From contig CAMPCR010000051.1 of the NCBI GenBank assembly GCA_946646575.1, forward strand, positions 1 to 5,575: a DNA stretch of 5,575 nucleotides, given 5' to 3'. This DNA is from UBA3222 sp002363035. GTDB taxonomy: Bacteria; Verrucomicrobiota; Verrucomicrobiia; Opitutales; UBA9783. Shown one piece after another: positions 1-5,575 of the stretch. Below the pieces are notes generated by a model. It was not told the origin of the DNA and searched no databases. It saw only the letters and a list, made by a program, of their open reading frames with translations. The position numbers were made by a program, and so were the translations under genes. The number at the start of each line of letters is the position of its first letter. Positions within the stretch are counted from its first letter, which is position 1.

Positions 1-19
1 TTTGCGAGAGTTCTCTTTA

Positions 20-433
20 TTATTGCCCGTTAAAATCTTCCGCCGGTACAAGATATTTCTTCAATAACGCGGGCTTTTCAAGCAACGCGTCGAGCGGTAC
101 GGCTTGTTCGACGGAGAAATTGCCACTGTGTGTGCGACGTAATTGCGCCAAATGCCCGCCACAGTTGAGCCTGAAACCGATGTCGTGCGCTAATGAACGG
201 ATGTAGGTGCCTTTGGAACAACACACGCGAAGATGAAGATTCGGTGCGTCGTAATTTAAAAGATCACATTGGGAGATGGTGATGAAGGTCGGAGAGGAGA
301 CAGGGTAATTCTCAGTCGTTTCGATACTGTTTGAGCAACGCAGAAAAACGCAATTAAAGCCAATCCGTTTGCAAAAGACAATATCCGCCATATCCAACGG
401 CGGATTAAACCGGTCGTCCCTTCCGCTTAACAC
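20..433 (-). pseudogene. truB: 5'-truncated tRNA pseudouridine-55 synthase TruB (C-terminal half only)
   Basis: TruB isomerises U55 to pseudouridine in the T-loop of tRNAs. This 137-codon reading frame holds only the second half of the family. Residues about 55-115 carry the conserved C-terminal block: CSKGTYIRSLAHDIG, then CGGHLAQLRRT, then the G-x-F-S-V-E-Q-A-V segment. A degenerate PP...KR at residues 12-24 has the spacing of the family motif PPxYSAxKVxGKR, but the Tyr-Ser-Ala-x-Lys core is lost. The upstream catalytic domain, with the GTLDPxAxG loop and its nucleophilic Asp, is absent, because prfB begins on the other strand 42 bp away. Full-length TruB is about 220-310 residues. The only nearby in-frame start is a GTG at 433 without a properly spaced ribosome binding site. 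The good conservation of the C-terminal half suggests a recent truncation. It could still be transcribed, but it cannot be an active synthase as it stands. The family match is secure; pseudogene status is inferred. Confidence 0.85.
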
Positions 434-440
434 TTCCGCC

Positions 441-469
441 TTGCTCTCGTTCCTCCTCCTTCCTACCTT
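441..469 (+). promoter_or_regulatory. Possible weak promoter giving a leaderless prfB mRNA
   Basis: TTGCTC (441-446) and TACCTT (464-469) are separated by exactly 17 bp. They match the sigma70 -35 and -10 consensus at 4 and 3 of 6 positions. Transcription starting about 7 bp past the -10 would begin at or near the GTG start of prfB at 476. That would make the message leaderless and would explain the missing Shine-Dalgarno sequence. The match is weak and could be chance; the real promoter may instead lie further upstream inside the truB remnant. Confidence 0.25.
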
Positions 470-475
470 GAATGT

Positions 476-1612
476 GTGTTCATCGCGGTCGAGTTAAAAG
501 ATGCGACGGAACGGCTGCTCAATCGCTGGGAGCCGCTGTTGACGGTTCTGAAATTCGAAGCATTGAACGAAAAACTTCATTTTCTGCGGGAACAGTTGCG
601 CGAAGAAACGCTGTGGTCGGAGAACCGCCTCGACGACGCGCAACGGTTGCAACGGGAACTGCGAGATCACGAACGTGCGTTGGAGCCGATTTTAAAGGGG
701 AAAGCCGCCGTTGATAACCTGCGCGATGTCTATGAATTTTGCAAAACATCCGAGTTATCCGAAACGGACGAAGCGGCTTGGACGAATGAACTGACGCGGG
801 CGATTGCCGATACGAAAGCCATCCTCGATGAACTGGAACTGCAGGCATTCTTTTCGGAACCGATGGACGCCAACAACGCCATTGTGACCATCCATGCCGG
901 TGCCGGCGGAACCGAAGCCTGCGATTGGGCAAACATGGTGTTGCGCATGTACACCCGTTGGGCGGAACGCAAAGGATTTTCGTTGGATTTGCAGGCGCTT
1001 CAAACCGCTGACGAGGCCGGTATCTCGGGAGCGACGTTTCGCGTGATCGGGCTGCACGCCTACGGTTATTTGAAAGCGGAACGCGGCGTTCATCGTCTCG
1101 TGCGACTCAGCCCTTTCGACGCCAACCATAAGCGCCATACGTCGTTTTGCGCGGTGGATGTTGTGGCGGAACTGAATGATGATATTGAGGTGCCGATCAA
1201 CGAAAAGGACATCCGCATCGATGTGTTTCGTTCCAGCGGCGCCGGCGGGCAACACGTCAACAAAACCGAATCCGCCGTGCGCATTACCCACTTCCCGACG
1301 GGCATTGTGGTAACCTGCCAGAATGATCGTTCGCAGATTAAAAACCGCGCATCGGCAATGGCGGTGTTAAAAGCGCGCCTGTATGAACGCATGCAGGATG
1401 AAAAGCGTTCGGCGATGGAGCGTTTTTACGGCGAAAAAGGCGAAATCGGCTGGGGTTACCAAATTCGCAGTTACGTTTTCCAGCCGTATCGAATGGTAAA
1501 GGATCTGCGTACGAATGTTGAAACCGCCGATGTGCAAGGCGTGATGGACGGCGATTTGGATCGCTTTATGGAAGCGTGGTTGCGCGCCGGGAAACCACGG
1601 ACGCGGTCATAA
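476..1612 (+). CDS. prfB: Peptide chain release factor 2 (RF2)
   Basis: RF2 recognises UGA and UAA stop codons in the ribosomal A site and triggers peptidyl-tRNA hydrolysis. The 378 residues span the whole family: helical domain 1 (about 1-125), the HAGAGGTEACDW segment (140-151), the codon-reading SPF tripeptide (212-214), which marks RF2 rather than RF1, and the catalytic GGQ loop (257-259) followed by HVNKTESAVRITH. SPF and GGQ are 45 residues apart, as in E. coli RF2. The residue matching E. coli Thr246 is Ser253. The C-terminal half includes QIRSYVFQPYRMVKDLRT. GTG at 476 is the first possible start: the frame is open back to a stop at 428, but no ATG, GTG or TTG lies between. There is no Shine-Dalgarno sequence. 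The usual in-frame UGA and +1 shift near codon 25 are missing, so the classical autoregulation by frameshifting does not operate. It runs convergently to the secreted-protein gene, with 102 bp between and no clear terminator. Confidence 0.97.
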   Translation: MFIAVELKDATERLLNRWEPLLTVLKFEALNEKLHFLREQLREETLWSENRLDDAQRLQRELRDHERALEPILKGKAAVDNLRDVYEFCKTSELSETDEAAWTNELTRAIADTKAILDELELQAFFSEPMDANNAIVTIHAGAGGTEACDWANMVLRMYTRWAERKGFSLDLQALQTADEAGISGATFRVIGLHAYGYLKAERGVHRLVRLSPFDANHKRHTSFCAVDVVAELNDDIEVPINEKDIRIDVFRSSGAGGQHVNKTESAVRITHFPTGIVVTCQNDRSQIKNRASAMAVLKARLYERMQDEKRSAMERFYGEKGEIGWGYQIRSYVFQPYRMVKDLRTNVETADVQGVMDGDLDRFMEAWLRAGKPRTRS

Positions 1613-1714
1613 ATAAGAAACAATTGTCTCGCTTACTCTCGACTTTATCCGTTATTTGAGCTTCCGATTTTCCGCAACACCGTCATTTTCGGTCGATCGT
1701 TTTTTTCTGAGGCT

Positions 1715-2878
1715 TTAGCTATGTACCGTAAATAATATAAGTGGTAGTTCTTCGGTTTCGCGCGCTTGATAGGTTCTGACGGTGTCAAAGTCTGGGAATA
1801 ACGGTGCCTGCCCGTTAAACGGCGAGATCCATACACCTTCTTTACGATCGCCTTTCGGATTGTTGAGGGGCGATACGGAACCCGATTGGATGTTTACGGT
1901 ATTGCCCTTACCGGAACAATCGCCGTGCGAAAAATTACCCGAATAACCAAGGTTCAGTATCATGCCGGGCTCCAGCGAAACCGAACTGCCTTTTTCTACA
2001 ACGAAGCGGGAACCGGGATAAAAATTCAGCGTGGTACCGGGATCGACAACCGTGCCGTCGCAGGCATCAAGATGACCGATCAAAACCGCGGTATAGTTCA
2101 ACGGTTGTCCCCAAATGTTGCAAACATTAAAGCTTCCGTCCGTCAGTTCATTAACCCGCAACCGACCTTTATCAACAACCGTCTTCCCGTGGTATGTTTT
2201 GTGAAGCGGTAAAACCCACGTATTGCCTGAAGATCCTCCCGCTTGAATGAAACCTTTTTTCTCGGGAAAATCGGAATTGGCGGCTTTCGGAACAATGCTG
2301 CCAGAGACGGCTTTAAAGGCGTCATCGTACATAACTATGCCGTAATTTTGAATATCCGTACCGTAAAGAAACAGGTTGCGCGCGTGAAATTTTCCTCCGT
2401 TTTCGACCGTTGAGCAATCCTGCAACACCGCAATAAACGCTTCAAATACGCCTTTATTTTTGAAAACCGCTTTTTCCGCAACGAGCGTGTTAACCTGCAG
2501 AGTACTCCCGCTTGCCACGGCGACCGGACAATCGATTTTCTCAAGCAACAACGTATCCGCAAAATAACCGCCGCACAGATTTAATTGATTTTTCTTATCG
2601 TCAAAGCTTGCCCGAAAACTTCCGAAGTTAAATTCAACTCCCGTACCGATTTTCATGTCGCGAATGCAACCGCAAATCGAACTGTCGCCGCTTTCGTACG
2701 AACTGCCGGCCTTTTTTACGGAAAACCAATCGTCGCATTTATAGGTAAGGTTATGCACACAAAACCGTATCGTTTGTTTGTCTTTTTTGACCTCAAGTTT
2801 GTATGTGTCCGCAAATAAATGCGTACGCGAAAGCGCGACTGACAGGAGGATAAGTTTTACAAAGTTGAGTACCTTCAT
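1715..2878 (-). CDS. Secreted Cys-rich beta-helix protein with PATR-like repeat, no autotransporter barrel
   Basis: I do not recognise the specific protein. Residues 1-23 form a typical Sec signal peptide: Lys2, a hydrophobic core with LILLSVAL, and a probable cleavage after LFA. The rest looks like a surface beta-helix passenger. Around residues 140-184 the turns KNKGVF, VENGGKF and IQNYGIV recur about every 18-19 residues. Residues 218-243 (NTWVLPLHKTYHGKTVVDKG onward) resemble the passenger-associated transport repeat of autotransporters (pattern NTYTGxTxVxxGxL). Residues 277-336 continue as short beta-strand turns rich in Gly and Ser. The mature part has ten cysteines, which could form disulfides outside the cytoplasm. 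At 387 residues there is no C-terminal beta-barrel, PEP-CTERM or LPXTG anchor, so it is either released, bound by a partner, or 3'-truncated. GGGAG lies 10 bp before the ATG. It has its own promoter and is convergent with prfB. The call as an exported beta-helix protein is fairly sure; its role is unknown. Confidence 0.72.
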   Translation of the reverse strand: MKVLNFVKLILLSVALSRTHLFADTYKLEVKKDKQTIRFCVHNLTYKCDDWFSVKKAGSSYESGDSSICGCIRDMKIGTGVEFNFGSFRASFDDKKNQLNLCGGYFADTLLLEKIDCPVAVASGSTLQVNTLVAEKAVFKNKGVFEAFIAVLQDCSTVENGGKFHARNLFLYGTDIQNYGIVMYDDAFKAVSGSIVPKAANSDFPEKKGFIQAGGSSGNTWVLPLHKTYHGKTVVDKGRLRVNELTDGSFNVCNIWGQPLNYTAVLIGHLDACDGTVVDPGTTLNFYPGSRFVVEKGSSVSLEPGMILNLGYSGNFSHGDCSGKGNTVNIQSGSVSPLNNPKGDRKEGVWISPFNGQAPLFPDFDTVRTYQARETEELPLILFTVHS

Positions 2879-2888
2879 GGTTTAAAAA

Positions 2889-2893
2889 CTCCC
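2889..2893 (-). promoter_or_regulatory. Ribosome binding site of the secreted-protein gene
   Basis: The minus strand reads AAGGGAG, whose GGGAG ends 10 bp before the ATG at 2878. This is the only Shine-Dalgarno-like sequence near the start and supports the chosen start together with the signal peptide that follows directly. Confidence 0.6.
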
Positions 2894-2910
2894 TTATCTC
2901 CAATGATAGG
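2892..2910 (-). promoter_or_regulatory. Possible small hairpin covering the ribosome binding site
   Basis: On the minus strand CCTATC and GATAAGG can pair over six base pairs with one bulged A, leaving a six-base loop (ATTGGA). The 3' arm includes the AAGG of the Shine-Dalgarno sequence of the downstream secreted-protein gene. It could dampen translation or respond to temperature, but the stem is short and may be chance. Confidence 0.25.
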
Positions 2911-2966
2911 TGTTGTTTGAGAGAAAGGGAAGACTGAAACGGGCAACGGTATGCGTTTGAAAAATG

Positions 2967-2995
2967 ATTATAGACGAAAAACCTGTGTGCTTAAA
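2967..2995 (-). promoter_or_regulatory. Sigma70-type promoter for the secreted-protein gene
   Basis: The minus strand carries a perfect TATAAT (2967-2972). At a 17-bp spacing lies TTTAAG (2990-2995), a poor -35 matching 3 of 6. Transcription would begin near 2960, giving a 5' leader of about 80 nt before the ATG at 2878. The promoter sits in the gap just after the nrnA stop, so the secreted-protein gene can be expressed apart from the mscS-nrnA unit. Confidence 0.55.
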
Positions 2996-3007
2996 TCTTA
3001 TCATCCT

Positions 3008-4024
3008 TCAAACAACCTCCCTCAGTGACTCCACCAATTCTTCCTCCGAAAAAACGTTTGGTTCGCACTTAAAGCCTGCGGCACATACATGTCCGAAGCC
3101 GCCCCATTTTTGTGCGACGGTGTTCATCGGGTAAGCCGGATCGACGGAGCGCAGGCTGACTTTGACAAGGGTGGAGGTTTTTTCGATAAATGCCGCGATT
3201 TTGGCGGTTTTTAACAACAACAGGCGACTGGTAAAGCCTTCCGTATATGTGCGACGTGTGCCTGTTGCTTCGTAATCCGCTTCCGTTAACGTTGAAAATA
3301 CGATTGCACCGTCGGCATACAGACGAACGCGGCTGAGGAAAATTTCATACAACCGCAACTGTTGCAACGTTTGGCTCTTGTATAAACGCTGTACCATCGT
3401 GTGCGGGCGAACACCGGCGCGAGTGAGGCGTTCGGCATGACGAAACGTTTCGGCGTTGGTATTGGTGTTGCAGAAATTCCCCGTATCGCTAATGAGTCCA
3501 AGGTATAAAGCGTCATTGACAATAGGATCGTCAAATAAATATGCGTGTGCTTCCAAAAGATCCGTGAGAACTTCACAAGCGGAACTTTGGTGCGATTGAA
3601 TGCAACGATACCTGCCGAAAACCGCGCCTGCCGCTGTTTCCGGATGGTGATCGATAACAAGTTCGAACGGATACTCGCGAAGTGCCTCGGCAACGCGCGA
3701 CGCATCGCCCGCGTCGACGGCAATCCGATGGGAATTTGGAGTAAATTCCGACAATGAACACTGCGGAACGTTGTCCAAAAACGATCGCAGGGTTTCCGAG
3801 ATTTTATCATCCGTACACAATGCAAATGCCGGCAGATGAAGATTGTACAGGTAACGCGTTAATGCTGTCTGACTTCCGATTGCATCGCCGTCGGGACGTT
3901 CGTGTGTGACAACATAAATCGGTCGTCCGTCATTTAATGAGGGCAGAATTTTTGCAAGCAGATCATCGAAAAGAACCGCTGAAGACGGCTCGTGCGGAAG
4001 CGGATTATCGGCGACGGTTTTCAT
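3008..4024 (-). CDS. nrnA: NrnA-type DHH/DHHA1 phosphoesterase (oligoribonuclease / pAp phosphatase)
   Basis: Members of this family cut 2-5-nt RNA fragments to mononucleotides, and many also dephosphorylate pAp or hydrolyse cyclic-dinucleotide products such as pApA; they are cytoplasmic and Mn-dependent. From the start used here (338 residues) the metal motifs appear in order: THERPDGDAIGS (40-51), VDAGD (103-107), DHH (125-127) and SDTGNF (179-184). The substrate-binding DHHA1 domain follows, ending with GGFGHVCAAGF (308-318), a variant of GGGHxxAAG. All expected metal ligands are present, so the enzyme should be active. I chose ATG 4024 because its A is the last base of the upstream channel gene's stop (TGATG), a typical coupling overlap. 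An ATG at 4054 would add ten residues and overlap the channel gene by 31 bp. It probably shares the promoter upstream of the channel gene. The family is certain; which substrate dominates cannot be read from sequence. Confidence 0.93.
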   Translation of the reverse strand: MKTVADNPLPHEPSSAVLFDDLLAKILPSLNDGRPIYVVTHERPDGDAIGSQTALTRYLYNLHLPAFALCTDDKISETLRSFLDNVPQCSLSEFTPNSHRIAVDAGDASRVAEALREYPFELVIDHHPETAAGAVFGRYRCIQSHQSSACEVLTDLLEAHAYLFDDPIVNDALYLGLISDTGNFCNTNTNAETFRHAERLTRAGVRPHTMVQRLYKSQTLQQLRLYEIFLSRVRLYADGAIVFSTLTEADYEATGTRRTYTEGFTSRLLLLKTAKIAAFIEKTSTLVKVSLRSVDPAYPMNTVAQKWGGFGHVCAAGFKCEPNVFSEEELVESLREVV

Positions 4025-4749
4025 CAAGAATGAGAACCTTTGTTTTCGATGCATTCCGACACCATGACGCTGTTGGGGATGATCGTCAGCGAACCTTCTT
4101 CGGTGCGGATGCGCGTGGAACGCAGCCCCAGGGAAACAACTTCCCCCGAAATGTTGCTTTTTGTTGTGTTTCTTATGGTAATCATGTCGCCTTTTTTGAA
4201 GGGTTTATCGAGCAAGAGCGACAAGGCTGCCCAGAGTTCGGCGAGGGTTTTCTGTGCGGCAAATGCCAATGCCGTGCCGCCGATGCCGAGTGCCGTTACC
4301 AGACTGCCGATGGAATAACCCAAATTGTTGGCGGCGGTCAGAACGCCGATGAATCCGAAAATGCCCTGTACCCATTGGTGCAAAAGCGTCGCATAGTGCG
4401 GGGCTTCCGCCAAAAGCCGTCGGCAACCGAGACAACCGACCAACAATAAACCTTCTCCCAACAGCAGGCAAAAGAGGAACGCCCCGAGTGCCTGACTGAT
4501 GGTCGTTAACGGAGAAAGCCCGACCGCGCGGGCACACATCCAAATCAACAAGCAGCACCACAGGGCGTAGATTTTAAAGCGTATCTTGTGAAAAAGCGAT
4601 CCGATGAAGGCGAAGGCGGATGCTTGCAGGCGTTTTTGAAGCACGCGAAGCCCCTTTAAAATAAGCAGATGAATACCGATAAAAACGGGAATACAAACCA
4701 ACAGCCCGACCCATCCGCAACCGCCTTCGGCGTAAAAATAGTGCTTCAT
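4024..4749 (-). CDS. Short MscS-type mechanosensitive channel
   Basis: MscS-family proteins form heptameric inner-membrane pores that open under membrane tension during osmotic downshock. Using the start chosen here (241 residues), hydrophobic segments lie at about 13-31, 60-80 and 88-108. The pore helix follows (about 143-180), rich in Gly and Ala: LGIGGTALAFAAQKTLAELW, then the family DKPFKKGD. The beta domain has GEVVSLGLRSTRIRTEEG and IIPNS (to about 227), and the protein stops soon after. The C-terminal alpha/beta cage domain is therefore missing; E. coli MscS has 286 residues. The membrane part holds eight cysteines, an unusual number. ATG 4749 follows AGGAGG by 12 bp and lies about 29 nt after the predicted transcription start. 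An in-frame ATG at 4794 lies inside the promoter and is rejected. The stop overlaps the nrnA start by one base. The family is clear from the pore and beta motifs. Confidence 0.9.
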   Translation of the reverse strand: MKHYFYAEGGCGWVGLLVCIPVFIGIHLLILKGLRVLQKRLQASAFAFIGSLFHKIRFKIYALWCCLLIWMCARAVGLSPLTTISQALGAFLFCLLLGEGLLLVGCLGCRRLLAEAPHYATLLHQWVQGIFGFIGVLTAANNLGYSIGSLVTALGIGGTALAFAAQKTLAELWAALSLLLDKPFKKGDMITIRNTTKSNISGEVVSLGLRSTRIRTEEGSLTIIPNSVMVSECIENKGSHS

Positions 4750-4761
4750 ATCGAAAGAGTG

Positions 4762-4767
4762 CCTCCT
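4762..4767 (-). promoter_or_regulatory. Ribosome binding site deciding the channel gene start
   Basis: The minus strand reads AGGAGG, 12 bp before the ATG at 4749. The spacing is somewhat long, but no other start has a comparable site. The in-frame ATG at 4794 has only a purine run touching it. Confidence 0.6.
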
Positions 4768-4784
4768 GCACCCCTCTTGGTCAG

Positions 4785-4813
4785 AGAATATCATCCCTTT
4801 CGGAAACGGTCAA
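4785..4813 (-). promoter_or_regulatory. Sigma70-type promoter of the mscS-like/nrnA operon
   Basis: The minus strand carries TTGACC (4808-4813, 5 of 6 to the -35 consensus), a 17-bp spacer and TATTCT (4785-4790, 4 of 6 to the -10). The start point would be near 4778, leaving a leader of about 29 nt with the AGGAGG ribosome binding site inside it. The 170-bp gap after the DUF502 gene and this promoter suggest that the channel and nrnA form their own transcription unit. Confidence 0.6.
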
Positions 4814-4964
4814 TGATTGTGCATCAAAAACATCCGAAAATCGTGTTGTCGAATGTGAGAGAATTTTTGAAAAGTACAAAACCATCCCACATATGGCAAT
4901 CGTTTGAAAACGCCAACGACTTTCGTTTTTACTTTTGCGTTGAACGGGACTGCGGAAGACGTCG

Positions 4965-5575
4965 TCAGGACAAGTTTTTTGGAGTTTTTTGTGCGGTTTT
5001 AACCCCAAGCTTCTCCGGGATGACGGCACCGCCCGAAATAATCAGCTTAATCGCATCTCCGACCGACATATCAAGCACCACCAGTTTCTCTTCGGGAACC
5101 ATGATCAAAAACCCCGATGTGGGATTGGGGGTGGTCGGTACAAAAACATTGCAGACGTTTTCTTTGGTTTTGTCCTGCGTTTCGCCGTTGGCGCGATTGG
5201 TCAAAAACCCGATGGAATACAGACTGTCGCTCGGGAAATGCACCAACACCGCCTTTTGGAAAACGGCTTTTTTGTTTTTCCCCATCGTATCCGCAATTTG
5301 CTTCACCGTGTTGTAGACGGTACTGATGAACGGGATTTTCTTGATAAAACGTTCCGTCAGGGCGAGGCACAGGCGACCGAAAAAGAAATTGGAAAGCCAG
5401 CCGAACGCCGTGATGAGCAAAACGACAATCAGCACCGCAATGACTTCCGCCATCCATCCCAACCACTGTATATCAAGGAAGGAGCTCCACGGTGCGAAAA
5501 ACAAAGCACTCGCGGGTTTCCCGATTTTCTCCAAAAGAAATTGCGCGACGAAAAACGTGATCCCCAGCGGCATCA
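4965..5575 (-). CDS. DUF502 family inner-membrane protein, 5' end outside window
   Basis: DUF502 proteins are small membrane proteins of uncertain function found in many bacteria, and in plants as LIKE COV. The visible 202 residues begin inside the first hydrophobic segment (PLGITFFVAQFLL), which in the family follows a short N-terminal stretch with GLL. The Met at the window edge is therefore probably internal, with roughly 10-25 residues missing. A second transmembrane segment lies at about 42-60. The family core follows: IPFISTVYNTVKQI (80-93), FQKAVLVHFPSDSLYSIGFL (105-124), VFVPTTPNPTSGFLIMVPEE (143-162), and LDMSVGDAIKLIISGGAVIP (167-186). These fit the family consensus closely. The C-terminal tail is Lys-rich. 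It is encoded on the same strand as the channel gene but is separated from it by 170 bp with a promoter, so it is probably the last gene of an upstream unit. I saw no clear terminator hairpin after it. Confidence 0.9.
   Translation of the reverse strand, partial: MPLGITFFVAQFLLEKIGKPASALFFAPWSSFLDIQWLGWMAEVIAVLIVVLLITAFGWLSNFFFGRLCLALTERFIKKIPFISTVYNTVKQIADTMGKNKKAVFQKAVLVHFPSDSLYSIGFLTNRANGETQDKTKENVCNVFVPTTPNPTSGFLIMVPEEKLVVLDMSVGDAIKLIISGGAVIPEKLGVKTAQKTPKNLS

Noticed and set aside
386..408. Hairpin CCGCC/GGCGG as a regulatory or terminator structure
   Set aside because: It is a 5-bp stem inside the truB remnant with no following T-run on either strand.
472..714. ATG-initiated frame at 472 as the true first segment of prfB, joined by a +1 frameshift
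   Set aside because: Its translation does not resemble RF2 domain 1, whereas the GTG 476 frame does from about codon 10. No slippery CUU-UGA-like site joins the two frames.
755..1291. 178-codon open frame on the minus strand opposite prfB
   Set aside because: It lies entirely antisense to a well-conserved RF2 core, shows no family motif and has no ribosome binding site. It is a by-product of prfB codon usage.
1613..1714. Bidirectional terminator between the convergent prfB and secreted-protein genes
   Set aside because: A run of seven T at 1700-1706 follows CGATCG, but no stem longer than 4 bp with a usable loop could be built, so I do not call it.
4795..4964. Small gene or riboswitch in the 170-bp gap after DUF502
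   Set aside because: I found no convincing frame with a ribosome binding site and no conserved RNA motif. Apart from the promoter at its end the gap looks empty.
4669..5316. 215-codon open frame on the plus strand opposite DUF502 and the channel gene
   Set aside because: It spans two real genes on the other strand and the promoter between them, with a composition typical of antisense translation.

Overview
The window is a compact bacterial chromosome segment of roughly even GC content. It carries six protein-coding units, no RNA genes, no CRISPR array and no recognisable transposase. Five units lie on the minus strand and one, prfB, on the plus strand. The families present (RF2, an NrnA-type DHH phosphoesterase, DUF502, an MscS-type channel, TruB) are chromosomal genes of free-living or host-associated bacteria. 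The NrnA/TruB vicinity and a secreted protein with an autotransporter-type passenger repeat would fit the Verrucomicrobiota/PVC group, but this placement is a weak inference. Most of the proteins are rich in cysteine.

Layout, right to left along the minus strand: a DUF502 membrane protein cut by the window edge; a 170-bp gap ending in a good sigma70-type promoter; a short MscS-type channel whose stop codon shares a base with the start of nrnA (TGATG, so probably translationally coupled); a 128-bp gap holding a perfect TATAAT; and a secreted, Cys-rich beta-helix protein with one PATR-like motif and no outer-membrane barrel. To the left is prfB (RF2), convergent with the secreted-protein gene. 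At the far left, back to back with prfB across only 42 bp, is the C-terminal half of truB.

The most notable feature is the left end. In many bacteria truB lies just downstream of a DHH phosphoesterase gene in the rbfA region. Here nrnA and a truB remnant are still on the same strand in the expected order. About 2.6 kb containing prfB (opposite strand) and the secreted-protein gene lies between them, and the catalytic half of truB is gone. This looks like a rearrangement scar. prfB itself is unusual in having no programmed frameshift, no Shine-Dalgarno sequence and a GTG start, with a possible leaderless promoter. The MscS-NrnA pair is a plausible functional unit linking membrane tension to small-nucleotide turnover, but that is conjecture. 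I did not find a clearly new defence or mobile system.
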